DNA of 64,000 nucleotides, taken from the NCBI GenBank assembly GCA_015039365.1, contig WION01000004.1:248001-312000 (forward strand). The letters run 5' to 3'. Positions within the stretch are counted from its first letter, which is position 1; each line of letters starts with the position of its first letter. The notes under the pieces were generated by a model. It saw only the letters and a list, made by a program, of their open reading frames with translations. It was not told the origin of the DNA and ran no database searches. The position numbers were made by a program, and so were the translations under genes. Shown in pieces: positions 45,855-55,898 of the stretch. The stretch comes from Amanita rubescens. Its lineage: Eukaryota > Basidiomycota > Agaricomycetes > Agaricales > Amanitaceae.

Positions 45855-47486
45855 CTATGAACGAGAGCACTCACTCGCTTGCCGCCACCTGTATTCTCGA
45901 AGATCTTTCGATTTATCAGGCCCAGTTACCTTTCCCCACCCTGCGAGTGGCACAACAATAGCAGTAGCATTATCATCTCCTCCCAAGTCTTGGGAAAAAG
46001 ATATTATTCGCTCAGCTGCTACCTTGGGGATCCATCGTTCCTCGCGTCAAATCAACGACTTCGTCGTCAGAGAGCATGGAAGATATCCCATCAGAAACTA
46101 GCACCAAGAAGGCCCAATCGGAGCCTGTGAAGGACTGAGCAGGACTAAGGGCAAATAGGAGTAGATATGTACCATTGAGCAACTTGGTTCGAACCTCGGG
46201 CTCCGGCGTTACACCAAACTTCTTCCAGCGCAGGTCACCAAGACTGTATGACATTCATCTCAGTTTTGAGCAACACGCACGATGCTAGTGTTACTCACCA
46301 TCTTGTATTAGCCAACGCTCCCATCCATCTGTCGTAACCGTGAAATTTCATGCATCTCACGAGCTGTGTATAATCGAACTTACCGGTTTTCTCCAAACGA
46401 ATCGGCGACCATGGATGTACCCATCATTCTACGTAAGCGTGTTGATTCGACGCGTGCGTCTGGGTGGTGATTTTCGGTCATTGGGAAGACTTGGCCCCCA
46501 GCGGTTGAGCACAAAAGAACCCGAGTGTCTCTGGGCATAAATAAGATAACGTCGGGTCAAAGGAGGAGTTTTACATACCCACAATGAGCGACCGTTAATG
46601 CTAGGGTTTTAGCAGAGAAGAACGGGGTGGCAGGAGCATCCAGACTATGGAGGATGACTACCGAGGCTGTCGCACCACATGACTGCGCCATCTCATCAGA
46701 GGATAAATGTCTATCAATCTTAGCAAGATATTGAGAGACGGACCAGGGATTGTAATGAAAAAAAAACTCTACCTCAAAGAAAGTTTGAGTTGCACGAGCT
46801 TCAAGATCCAAGCATGGTGTATCCACAACGCCATGGATCCACGGTGTTAAGGCACCTCCTTTAAACCTTTTGAAATAACCGCCAATCTCTTTAGTCCAGG
46901 TGTAGAGTTCAGGGATTGAAGCTTTATCTGCTGATTCAAATAAACCATGTAATTCTTGCCGTAAATACTGTGAAACGCCAGAGCCCCCGTGCCTTGAGAG
47001 GAATTATGATCATCAGACAACAGGCAGAGAAGATGCGCCCAACCCGTCATAAATGCCAACGAATACGACTTGACGTGAGAAGGGTTCCCCGACAAGATTT
47101 GGGTCCCAGTCAATGCCGTGGTCCTTCTTAACGCTAAGCCGAAGCTCCTCTGGGTCCAGGGATAGTGTGGCGTATGCGTAAAAGTCTTCCTGATGGCTAG
47201 TTCTGGATGAGCATAACAACAATATGATGTCTGTTGGTTTGCTCACCTTCTATTACCGCGTGAATTGGCTACCCCAATTATTTTTGGAGACCGAAGAGGC
47301 ACTCGTACAGTGCTATCTACGAAAAGTGAGTTCGTGTAGTACGTGTTAATAAACGGTCAGATACATACTTCCTGAGGTCTGGACACGTATGTAATCATGG
47401 TATCTTGCATTTTGGGGTATTGAGTTTTGTTGAATGGCCCGGGGGACAGAAGATATTCTGAGATGTCGGGGAAACCTAAATGCCAT
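45855..47486 (-). CDS. PP2C-family (PPM) protein phosphatase, probably mitochondrial, Ptc6-like
   Basis: This is a Mg/Mn-dependent Ser/Thr phosphatase. Metal-binding Asp residues lie in VFVGIYDGHGGSGVSQYL (completed across an intron), in LVLVSDGISSMLSDDEVV and in LGGDDNATAIVVPL. The N-terminus MAFRFPRHLRISSVPRAIQQ is a typical Arg-rich matrix presequence, followed by GVANSRGNRSHQEDFYAYAT, the substrate-pocket Arg region. ATASVVILHSLD and ENHHPDARVESTRLRRM fit the group of yeast Ptc6 and relatives that act on mitochondrial matrix enzymes. About eight exons join in frame. The end, SECSRS, is not conserved and may be a little off. It is divergent from VPS20 (130 bp). Confidence 0.82.
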
Positions 47487-47616
47487 CCGCAGGCTTGAGA
47501 TGGTCCCCGTTCATGTCCCGGGTGAAAAGTGAATGAAGGAAGTGAGAGTGAAGCGATTAGTATTCAATTGTGATGGCCGCTTTTGTCCTTGTCCTCCATG
47601 TTGGCGTTGCTCTAGC

Positions 47617-48538
47617 ATGGGTGCAAAATCATCTGTACCCAAGATTACTGCACAAGACCGGGCAATACTAGAGTTTGTGCATACTGTTCATGCGACTGGG
47701 TACCTCTAATCTACATTCCAGCCTCAAACTACAACGGGACAAGTTGAAATTATATCAGAAGAAGGTGCGTTACTCCTCTTCATTGTCCCTTACGATCCAC
47801 ATTTATTTCTTCGCATCGACGTAGATACAAGGTGTACTAGATCGCGAGCATGCTATCGCCAAAGCACATCTAGAGTCTGGTCAAAAGGATAGAGCTGCCA
47901 CCGCATTACGGAGGCGCAAGTACCAACAGAGCTTGCTGGTCAAGACAGACGCACAACTAGAAAACCTGGAGCACCTTGTATGTTGTCTAGATTCAGGCCT
48001 CGTCCTCCTGCTAGAGTTCTCTAGGTTTCGACAATCGAATATTCACTGGTAGAAATATCCGTCCTTCATGGCCTAAAGCAAGGGAATGACGTGCTCAAAG
48101 AGATCCACAAGGAACTGAGCCTCGAGAATGTAGAGAAACTCCTGCAAGAAACACATGAAGCCCAGCAGTATCAAAGAGTGCGTTTGTCTATTCCGTGTCT
48201 AAGGAGTTTCTAACCAGAATGTAGGAAGTATCAGAAATGCTATCTAATACGCTGTCTCTAGATGAAGAAGATGCTGTTCAAGAAGAGCTTCAGGCACTCC
48301 AGGCGGAAATTGTTAGTCGCTCATCATTCTTAAGGCATCTTGCTCAAACTCTCAACAGCTCCAGGAAACCCAAGCAGAGGAAATACACTTGCCAGACGTA
48401 CCTACGGCGCGACCCGTCTCGCCCATTCAAGTAGAAGGCATGTCAAAATGTTCTAAGCTGTCTTTAAGTGCTGACAATGCATCAGAGGAACGAGTACTCG
48501 ATACGAATCAAGGCAGACAGGCAATACCCGCAGCATAG
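47617..48538 (+). CDS. VPS20: ESCRT-III subunit Vps20/CHMP6
   Basis: Vps20 is the myristoylated ESCRT-III initiator that ESCRT-II recruits to endosomes to nucleate Snf7 filaments. It starts MGAKSSVPKITAQDRAILDL, giving the N-terminal Gly needed for myristoylation. Helices follow: LKLQRDKLKLYQKKIQGVLD, ATALRRRKYQQSLLVKTDAQ, LENLEHLVSTIEYSLVEISV, LKQGNDVLKEIHKELSLENV. The acidic C-terminal part is LSLDEEDAVQEELQALQAEI and LPDVPTARPVSP. Seven exons join in frame; the last intron (48438-48485) has a GC donor. Length and order match CHMP6. Confidence 0.9.
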
Positions 48539-48581
48539 ATCTCATTATACATACACTTTGAAACTAGTGTAGTAACTAAAT

Positions 48582-50569
48582 TCACCACCCTTCGAAATTC
48601 CCAAAGCCCAGCTTTCGCTTCTTTTTGGCCTCCGTTTCGGCGGACGCTACAGGCTCTGAAGGTCTTTTGAGCGATAAATACTTGCCGACACTACTACCAG
48701 TGTCTGACTCAAATATTGTGTCTTTGGAACCAAGTTTTTCTCCGAACCAGTTCATGTCATCTCGTTTATCAACCTCAGTTTTATCAGGTTGTTCGGCCTC
48801 AGCTCTCTTGGCAAGTTTTTTTGCCCGACGATTTTTGTATTCTTCGAAAGGATCTTGATAACTAGTACATGTCTCATTCAGCATACTTATAAGCGAAGCG
48901 GATGATAGGACGCACATGATGACCTCTTGGATACGAATCGGCTTAGCGGGTCGTTCTGTTCCATCCTTTAACGGCAGCTTCTCAAGAGCGTCGAGCACGT
49001 CTTCGCCTCCAACTAACTTGCCAAATACTGTATGTTTCTTATCAAGGTGTGGTGTAGCTCGGAACGTGAAAAAAAATTGAGATCTAACATCTGTTGAGTA
49101 TTAGCAACGTATAACATCTGTTACTCACCCGTTTGTTCCTGGCCCTTTGTTTGCCATTGCTACAACACCTCTGCTGTCGTGTTTCGCTGCACCTTTCAGA
49201 TCATGCTCATCTCTGAACGGGGTTCCCCAATATGACTCGCCACCTGCGCCAGTTCCCGTTGGGTCGCCAGTTTGAATCTGCGACAGGTTAGGGCAAAACG
49301 TCACATTGTGGCACCCACTCACCATGAATCCAGGGACAAGGCGGTGGAACAGACAGTTGTTATACTTGCCAGCGCGAGCCAACATAAGAAAATTATAACA
49401 TGTTTTGGGGGCCTAGAACATTACTGAATACTGAGGTTGCATTATAGGAAAAGACTTACCTTCTCACAGAAGAGTTCCAAATTGAGGCTACCGCTACCAA
49501 GTGTCGTCACGACACGAACATATGCTCGACGCTTTCCGATGTCTTTCTCCTTGCCCTTGCCTTGGGAGGATTGGCGATATCTTCAAACATGAGTTCCTCC
49601 TACGTGAACTTTAGTGTCGAATGACGTCGATAGAAAACGACATGCCTCATCCCAAAGAAGCTTTGAGGTGGCTGTATGTGGATCCACTGATGTAGAGGTT
49701 AGTGACGCGCCAGGCATGCCCGTAGAATATGGCGAAATGTTCCCTGAACGGAAAATTAGCTATACTCAGTAACTTTCGATGTCACATACATGGGACGGCT
49801 GCTTTGGTTTTCGTTACTGCTGTTGGAACTAACTTATTAGTTATTGCACCCTTGTTCTCCGGAGGAGCAGAAGTCTTGGACGGTGCTGGCGGAATTAGGA
49901 ACAGATGCTGATGGCTGTCCATGAGGGTTCTGGAGCGTAATGATATCAGTCCTGAATATGATAAGCCTCGTATTGTATTGGAAGAAAGAAAATGAAAAAC
50001 AGACTTCTTTATAGATATGTCCGCCAGTAGATCTCTACCTCCCTTGACGCTCTCAGCTAAGTACACATTCCCAGTGGTTGCGACAGTTACGATATGAGAG
50101 TGTTCTGAGAATGGTTTGAATGATATTGGGTCATGAATTTCTCCAGAAGCCTCCTTCCGAGAGTAATGCAAGGTAATAAGATCACTTGGAATAAGGGGAG
50201 CTTTCGTGATGGGGTGGGTATTATTGTGTTGTCTGGCCAGGTCAGGCAATGAATTACTCAACGATGAATGTTAGACATACTTTAACCATGGTATTATGTT
50301 GACAAGATCGAACACAGTGCCGGTACCATCTGCATTGCGTGCACATACTGGATGGGCAAATGGTTGGAAAGAAAGAGCGCAACAGTCGAATGGCGTCTTG
50401 GCTGTTTGCGGAGGTTCCTGGGCCTTCCTGCAATGAATAAAATAAGTTATGTTCAGCAGAAACTAAAATATCCATACCCCTTGTATCCCGTCGAGGAAGA
50501 GTGAGAGCCATAGAAACCCGAGTGCTCGGCGTGTGTGATGTATAGCTTGTTAGAGTTTCCGTGACCCAT
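48582..50569 (-). CDS. CYP8: U-box cyclophilin (PPIL2/Cyp8 type), frame-disrupted
   Basis: This is a nuclear peptidyl-prolyl isomerase with an N-terminal U-box, spliceosome-associated in animals (PPIL2). It starts [20 protein letters not shown]. The U-box region has [18 protein letters not shown] and [18 protein letters not shown], then [20 protein letters not shown]. The cyclophilin domain has [32 protein letters not shown] and [14 protein letters not shown], then [20 protein letters not shown]. The C-terminal tail is [19 protein letters not shown] and [14 protein letters not shown]. One surplus base is needed near 49888-49900 (before [13 protein letters not shown]), and a -1 (or two +1) step near 49555-49570, before [10 protein letters not shown]. 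The intron at 49600-49645 has a GC donor. Confidence 0.83.
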
Positions 50570-50698
50570 GATTCAAATTCACAAAGGCGACGTTGGAGGA
50601 GCTCATTTGTGTTCCTGTGCTTGTTCTGCGTGCCTGAAGACAACATGAACAAACATGCAATGACTAAAACCTAATTAGTAGGGTAGCATTAACCACTG

Positions 50699-52879
50699 AT
50701 GCTCCTCAATGTCGCTCGAACACGAAGTTTCGCACCATTCGATTCTCATGTCTTGCGTCCACGTGCCAGAAGATCTAGCACAAAATTTCCGATGAAGTAC
50801 GACTTGCCCTACTCCCCCATTGTGGAGACAATCAGAAAACGCATCGCTATGACCCATGGCCTCAAGTCGGGAGTCCTCTCGGACCCTCAGGTCGACATAT
50901 TTAATAGCACCCTCATGCGTATCCGCCAAGCAGTCAAGGACAAAAATGCACATGCCGTTGTCGACCACTGGCTATACCTAAAACAGAATAATCTTCTGCG
51001 TTATCTTGGAGCTGCTCAGATTGGGAAAATATCAGAGCTGTTAGCGACAAACTTCATGCCTGGTCCCGGCGAGCTCAAACATTGGAACAAAGCTACGCAG
51101 GACATGGTGGATAACATTGCTTTTCGAGCTGCATCACTTTGCTGCACAGATAGCCTTGCTAAGCTCATGCTTCTCTATATAAAGCGCGACGACGCAATGA
51201 CCGTCATACTTCTTTATGAGAAGTTCACAAATTCGCTTGGTGAAAAGAACGCGTGGGAGGAAACCTTGGGTGATGCGGTCAAGAAAATTGATGATTTTGT
51301 GGCAGAACTGCACCCAGACAGCGATCAACATCCTTTCCATTCGGGACGTGTTTCGGTATTACTTGCAGTGACAGCCGCACATGCCATGAAAAACTCGTTT
51401 CAGGCTGCTCTGGACACATGTAATGCCACGAACACCCGCTTCGATGCATTTTCTATTGCTTCGTTCCTGACGATGCTTGACCATGACCCCGAACTCCAGA
51501 AGAAAATGCAAATCTGGGTCCCGAGGCTCAATATTGCAGTTCAACTTTCACACCCATCGTTGCTGTCACGGCGGATTGCCGCGCTTGCAGACAGAGATGC
51601 TTCTCGTGGCATCGAGAAACTCTATAAGGCTGTAATAGACGGCATTACTGGGCCAGACGCATTCATCGCCGCGCAGCCGTCTAATTTGACGCAAACGAAA
51701 AAAGTCTCTATGAATACCATTTTATGGACTTCATTTTTGGGAGGATTTATGAGGTGCCGGCGGCGAGACTTGGCTGCGAAGTTATGGGATGACATGGCCA
51801 CCTTTGGGATACAACACGACGTTGCGTTATGGACGGCAATGATAGATGCATACGGCAACATTCATGCCACAGACGATGCCCTGGCCTGCTGGCGTATGAT
51901 GCGCACACAAAATGTCAAACCAAATGCCCTGGCATACCGTGCCATAATATCTGCTCTCTTCAACGGCCGTAAGCCAGATATAGCAATGCAAATATTCCAC
52001 GAATACCAGCGCGAATGTCGAGACGTTTCGTTGGAGGATCCTGACCACCAACTAATCGTTTATAATACGGTCCTACATGGCCTGCTTCTGATGCATCGAG
52101 TCCAAGAGGCCAAAGACCTGTTGCGAAATATGCGGCGAGCGGGTATTACACCTGACCGTGTGTCATACAATACACTCCTGGCTTATTATGGTCGCCGCGA
52201 AAGTTTCAATGAGCTGGCAGATGTGGTAAACGAAATGGCAAGTGCCAATCTTACTGGGGATGTTTTTTTCTTTTCCACGATCTTGTCGGCGCTGTTGAAA
52301 GCCGGACGGGAGGATGCACCGGACATCATATTCAAGCTGATGCGGAAGCAAGGCGTAGAGCCAAACGTAACCACATATAGTGCAATCATTGATCACCAGA
52401 TGCGCAGCGAGGACGAAAAGAGTGTACGAGCAGCACTGCTCATGCTTCGGAAGATGGAACTTGAACCGCATATTCATCCCAACGAAGTTACTTACACCTC
52501 AATTCTTGGCGGACTCCACCGGAATAAACAATTGCCACAAGAGAAGGTCCAGGAGTGGACAAAGGACATTACGCAGAGGATGAAAAAGCGAGGCATTCAA
52601 CTTGGACAGCCGGGATACCATATGTTAATTAAAGCGAGTCTGCTAAACTCGCAACCAGAGGGACTAGGGAGTGCAATGGGGTATTACAACGAGATGAGAG
52701 AAAGGAGAATCCCTATGAGTCATACGACGTGGTACATTCTCCTGGCGGGTTTGCTGCACAGGGAAGAATGGAAAGTTGCGGGCGATGTGCTGAACGACAT
52801 GTTCAAATCTGGGACGCAACCGGCTGGATCGGTGTTGGAGCTAGTCAGTAAAATTAGAAAGCGCTTACCTAGAAAATAA
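50699..52879 (+). CDS. Pentatricopeptide-repeat protein, probably mitochondrial
   Basis: This is an intron-free 726-residue frame starting MLLNVARTRSFAPFDSHVLR, an Arg-rich N-terminus suited to mitochondrial import. The second half holds classical 35-residue PPR helical hairpins: VALWTAMIDAYGNIHATDDA followed by MMRTQNVKPNALAYRAI, then LIVYNTVLHGLLLMHRVQEA, then NMRRAGITPDRVSYNTLLAY, then LMRKQGVEPNVTTYSAII. The N-terminal half is helical without clear repeats. Fungal PPR proteins bind specific mitochondrial RNAs; the target here is unknown. The lack of introns is unusual for this window. The stop overlaps the 3' end of the convergent Mim2-like gene by 11 bp. Confidence 0.9.
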   Translation: MLLNVARTRSFAPFDSHVLRPRARRSSTKFPMKYDLPYSPIVETIRKRIAMTHGLKSGVLSDPQVDIFNSTLMRIRQAVKDKNAHAVVDHWLYLKQNNLLRYLGAAQIGKISELLATNFMPGPGELKHWNKATQDMVDNIAFRAASLCCTDSLAKLMLLYIKRDDAMTVILLYEKFTNSLGEKNAWEETLGDAVKKIDDFVAELHPDSDQHPFHSGRVSVLLAVTAAHAMKNSFQAALDTCNATNTRFDAFSIASFLTMLDHDPELQKKMQIWVPRLNIAVQLSHPSLLSRRIAALADRDASRGIEKLYKAVIDGITGPDAFIAAQPSNLTQTKKVSMNTILWTSFLGGFMRCRRRDLAAKLWDDMATFGIQHDVALWTAMIDAYGNIHATDDALACWRMMRTQNVKPNALAYRAIISALFNGRKPDIAMQIFHEYQRECRDVSLEDPDHQLIVYNTVLHGLLLMHRVQEAKDLLRNMRRAGITPDRVSYNTLLAYYGRRESFNELADVVNEMASANLTGDVFFFSTILSALLKAGREDAPDIIFKLMRKQGVEPNVTTYSAIIDHQMRSEDEKSVRAALLMLRKMELEPHIHPNEVTYTSILGGLHRNKQLPQEKVQEWTKDITQRMKKRGIQLGQPGYHMLIKASLLNSQPEGLGSAMGYYNEMRERRIPMSHTTWYILLAGLLHREEWKVAGDVLNDMFKSGTQPAGSVLELVSKIRKRLPRK

Positions 52880-53165
52880 ATGATTTTTCGCCGAGAAAGA
52901 ATTGTATTCCTAGACCGAGCTTTAGGTAGCGTGCGTATGCTGGAGGTACCAGTCAGCTATAATGTCTCGATAGCAGAAGATAATTACCCCAATAGCTCCA
53001 TCGTCTGCCTATCCATTTACCAAAAAAAGGCAGCAAAACAGCCGCGCAAAGCTGCTGCAGCTGGATAAGGCTCTCTTCCCATTCCTGCTGTGCTAGCCTG
53101 TACTGCTCATCGTCCTCAAATGAGCTATCGGAGACACTATCAAGGGAGTCAACGGATCTTGCCAT
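52869..53165 (-). CDS. MIM2: Small Mim2-like mitochondrial outer-membrane protein
   Basis: This protein of about 88 residues is encoded by two exons. It starts MARSVDSLDSVSDSSFEDD, an acidic N-terminus, followed by QQEWEESLIQLQQLCA and a single hydrophobic segment AAVLLPFFGKWIGRRWSYW. After the intron the tail is AYARYLKLGLG. This layout (acidic cytosolic part, one span with a small-residue/GRRW motif) matches the fungal Mim2 family, a partner of Mim1 that inserts alpha-helical proteins into the outer membrane. The splice acceptor at about 52940 was chosen because it restores WAYARYLKLGLG. The coding end overlaps the PPR gene by 11 bp. Confidence 0.65.
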
Positions 53166-53273
53166 CACAGTGGTTGCTGCGTGTGAGCTGTGGAGTAACG
53201 AACGGTTATTAGGCGCAAGACACGCAAACATGGTAAAACGACCTTGCTCTCTGCCAATGCATAATGTCCGACG

Positions 53274-55765
53274 TGGTCTCCCCACCCAGGCTCGTTGGTC
53301 AGCCTTTACTCTATGCCATCTCAATATTTGCCAGTCTAGGCGTATTTCTCGTCCGTATTCATCTCGATGTTCCTCGCTTCCCCTATCTGACTTATCCAAC
53401 AGTTTGGATATGACCAAGGGTGTGCATAGTACTCGACCGTTCTGCCCAGGCTCACACGAGGCATAGTGTTATGAGTGGAATCATTACTGGGCCATACTTC
53501 CGCAACTTCTTCAATTTCCCTACTGCCCTAGAGCTCGGAACGATGGTAGCCGTACTAGAAGTTGGCGCATTCAGTGCGTGGATTTTATTTCGATTATTAC
53601 TGACTCATTTAATGGTCGTAGTTACCTCCATCGTGGCTGGCCGAGTAGGGGACGGAATCGGACGGAAGGGCACTCTTTTTATTGGCGCTTTGGTTTTCAC
53701 AGTTGGAGGTGTTGTACAGACATTCACCCTTGGGTTTTGGAGCATGGTTATCGGCCGGGTCGTCAGTGGCTTCGGCGTTGGGTTACTCTCGTACGTTGAT
53801 CATATCCTTATTTCAGTGCTTCGTCAGCTGTCTTGCAGGACTATCGTCCCAATCTACCAAAGCGAAATCTCTCCCCCAAGCCATGTATGTCCTCTGCAAA
53901 TAGTGTCTTACTTGATCTTACATCATCTCATAGCGTGGTGCACTTGCTTGTATCGAGTTCACGGGCAACATAATAGGATACTCTTCTTCAGTGGTAATGA
54001 TAAGATGAAGTCTTGGAAATACGTTTATCACTGATATCATGGTGGAACAGTGGACGGGGTACTTCTGTTCATTTATGGAATCAGATTACTCGTGGCGTGT
54101 CCCCTTGTTTATCCAATGTATCATAGGTTCCATTTTGGCAGCCGGCTCTCTTCTTATGCCAGAAAGTCCCCGGTTTGTGCAATCGTCTCTTTCGGTTTTA
54201 CGGCGAGCTTAGTTTTAGGTGGTTGATCGATACCGACCGAAATATTGAGGGCATGCAGGTCATTGCTGACCTACATGGCGGAAATCCTGATGACCCAACT
54301 GCAGTCGCAGAATACCAAGAAATCAAAGATAAAGTGCTGGAAGAAGTGCGTGCTACTTGTACGTTACTCAAACGATCTAATTTGCAAACAGCGAGAGAGT
54401 GGTGAAGGCCGATCATACCAAACAATGTGGAGGAAGTACAAGCGGCGTGTCTTGCTAGCCATGTCTTCTCAAGCTTTTGCTCAACTTGTCAGTATTCCTG
54501 TTATCCCGAGTCAGTCCGAATCTCACTTTCGAATGGTAACAATAGAATGGCATCAATGGTGATTATATCCCTTTACACGCCAAGCGCTGTTAATTCGTTT
54601 CCTCCACAGTAATATCATATTATGCTCGTGAGCCCTCACTTTCTATCCATATATTGCGCTTAACAACAAAATGATCTACAGCCCGCGTGTTCGAAGGTGT
54701 GTTGCGGATAACGATTATCTGTCTTTGCTCATTCCGCAGAGGCTGGCTGGATTGGTCGGCAAGCTATTCTTATGACTGGGATCAACTCAATCATCTATGT
54801 GCTCAGCACCGTACCTACGTTCGTGGTATTCCATCGCTAAGACACGCTCTGACTGGCCCGTAGATGGTACCTCGTGGACCGATGGGGCAGACGAACAATC
54901 TTACTCACAGGGGCTGTCGTCGTGCGTATATCTTCCGATCACTGGCCCATTGTAGATGCTGAAGTGCTGGAAGATGGCTGCAGCCTTGGTTGCAACCGGC
55001 TGGTGGATGTACATAGATGTTCCACAGACTCCGAACGCAGTCGTATTGTGTGTCATCATATTCAACGCTGCGTTTGGCTACAGGTTAGGCGTTCAAAATT
55101 CAGCTATCAAATGAGATCTTATGTCTCGACAGTTGGGGCCCCATTCCGTGGTTGTACCCGCCCGAGGTAATGGTGTCTTCTAATACATGCTTTCCATACT
55201 GAGCGTTTCATGCCAGATAATGCCCCTCGTATTCCGCGCTAAAGGCGTTTCGTTATCTACAGCTACTAATTGGTGTTTTAACTTCATGGTAGGTGAGATG
55301 ACACCCTACCTGCAGGAAATCATAGAATGGAGGTTATATCCGATGCATGGCTTCTTCTGCGCGTGCAGCTTCATCCTTGGTGAGCCTTTCTTGCACTATT
55401 CGAATCTTTATTGACGTAAAATATCAATAGTCTATTTCTGTAAGTTAGCAATTATTGGATTCAGCACACACCTAAAGAGTAGAAAAAGTGTATCCTGAAA
55501 CTAAAGGCGTCTCGTTAGAGGAAATGGACGCGGTATTCGGAGAAGGCAAGGGGAGTCAGTTCTAATGGGCTTTGAGCTAACGTGACCACTTTCAGAGGAA
55601 TTTGAGGAGAGAATGGAAGATGAGGAATCAGAGCGCGCGTCTTTGACTTCAAGTATACTTCCTACATCTCGACACAGGGTACCCGATGCTGAGGGCAGCT
55701 GGTTCAATCACCTGTTTAATCTTGGCAGGAAGTATACGGGTTATGAGGCCATTGAGCAACGATGA
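53274..55765 (+). CDS. Hexose-type sugar transporter (MFS, sugar porter family)
   Basis: This is a plasma-membrane monosaccharide transporter with 12 predicted spans. It starts MSDVVSPPRLVGQPLLYAIS and TM1 continues LFGYDQGVMSGIITGPYF. Signature motifs are GRVGDGIGRKG (loop 2-3), SGFGVGLLSTIVPIYQSE, PESPRWLIDTDR (after TM6), QLNGINVISYY (TM7), VDRWGRRTILL (loop 8-9) and YPETKGVSLEEMD (after TM12). The gene has about 16 exons, several tiny: 53403-53419, 54546-54558, 54610-54627 and 54682-54696. The last intron (55546-55595) has a GC donor. All exons join in frame, and the cytosolic tail is acidic. Substrate cannot be told from sequence. Confidence 0.88.
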
Positions 55766-55898
55766 CTACCATAGCTCAATATCACCTTCTAATACCGCGC
55801 ATGGAGATCTAAGCCTCTACTGTTGTGTCTACGATGGTAGCTAGCTCTAGTTAGCACTGCATGTTGAATGTAAACAAGTCAACCCAAAGCCACGTGGC

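Noticed and set aside
4513..48538. A membrane-traffic gene cluster (seipin, TRAPPC8, VPS18, SEC39, VPS20)
   Set aside because: The genes are scattered on both strands among unrelated housekeeping genes; nothing suggests functional clustering.
6588..49900. Stop-codon-linked programmed +1 frameshifting as in Euplotes
   Set aside because: Any +1 slip will look as if it could occur at the next 0-frame stop. In the coiled-coil gene and the lipocalin-like gene the conserved sequence resumes well before the stop, so a stop-triggered mechanism is not supported; kept only as an alternative in the findings.
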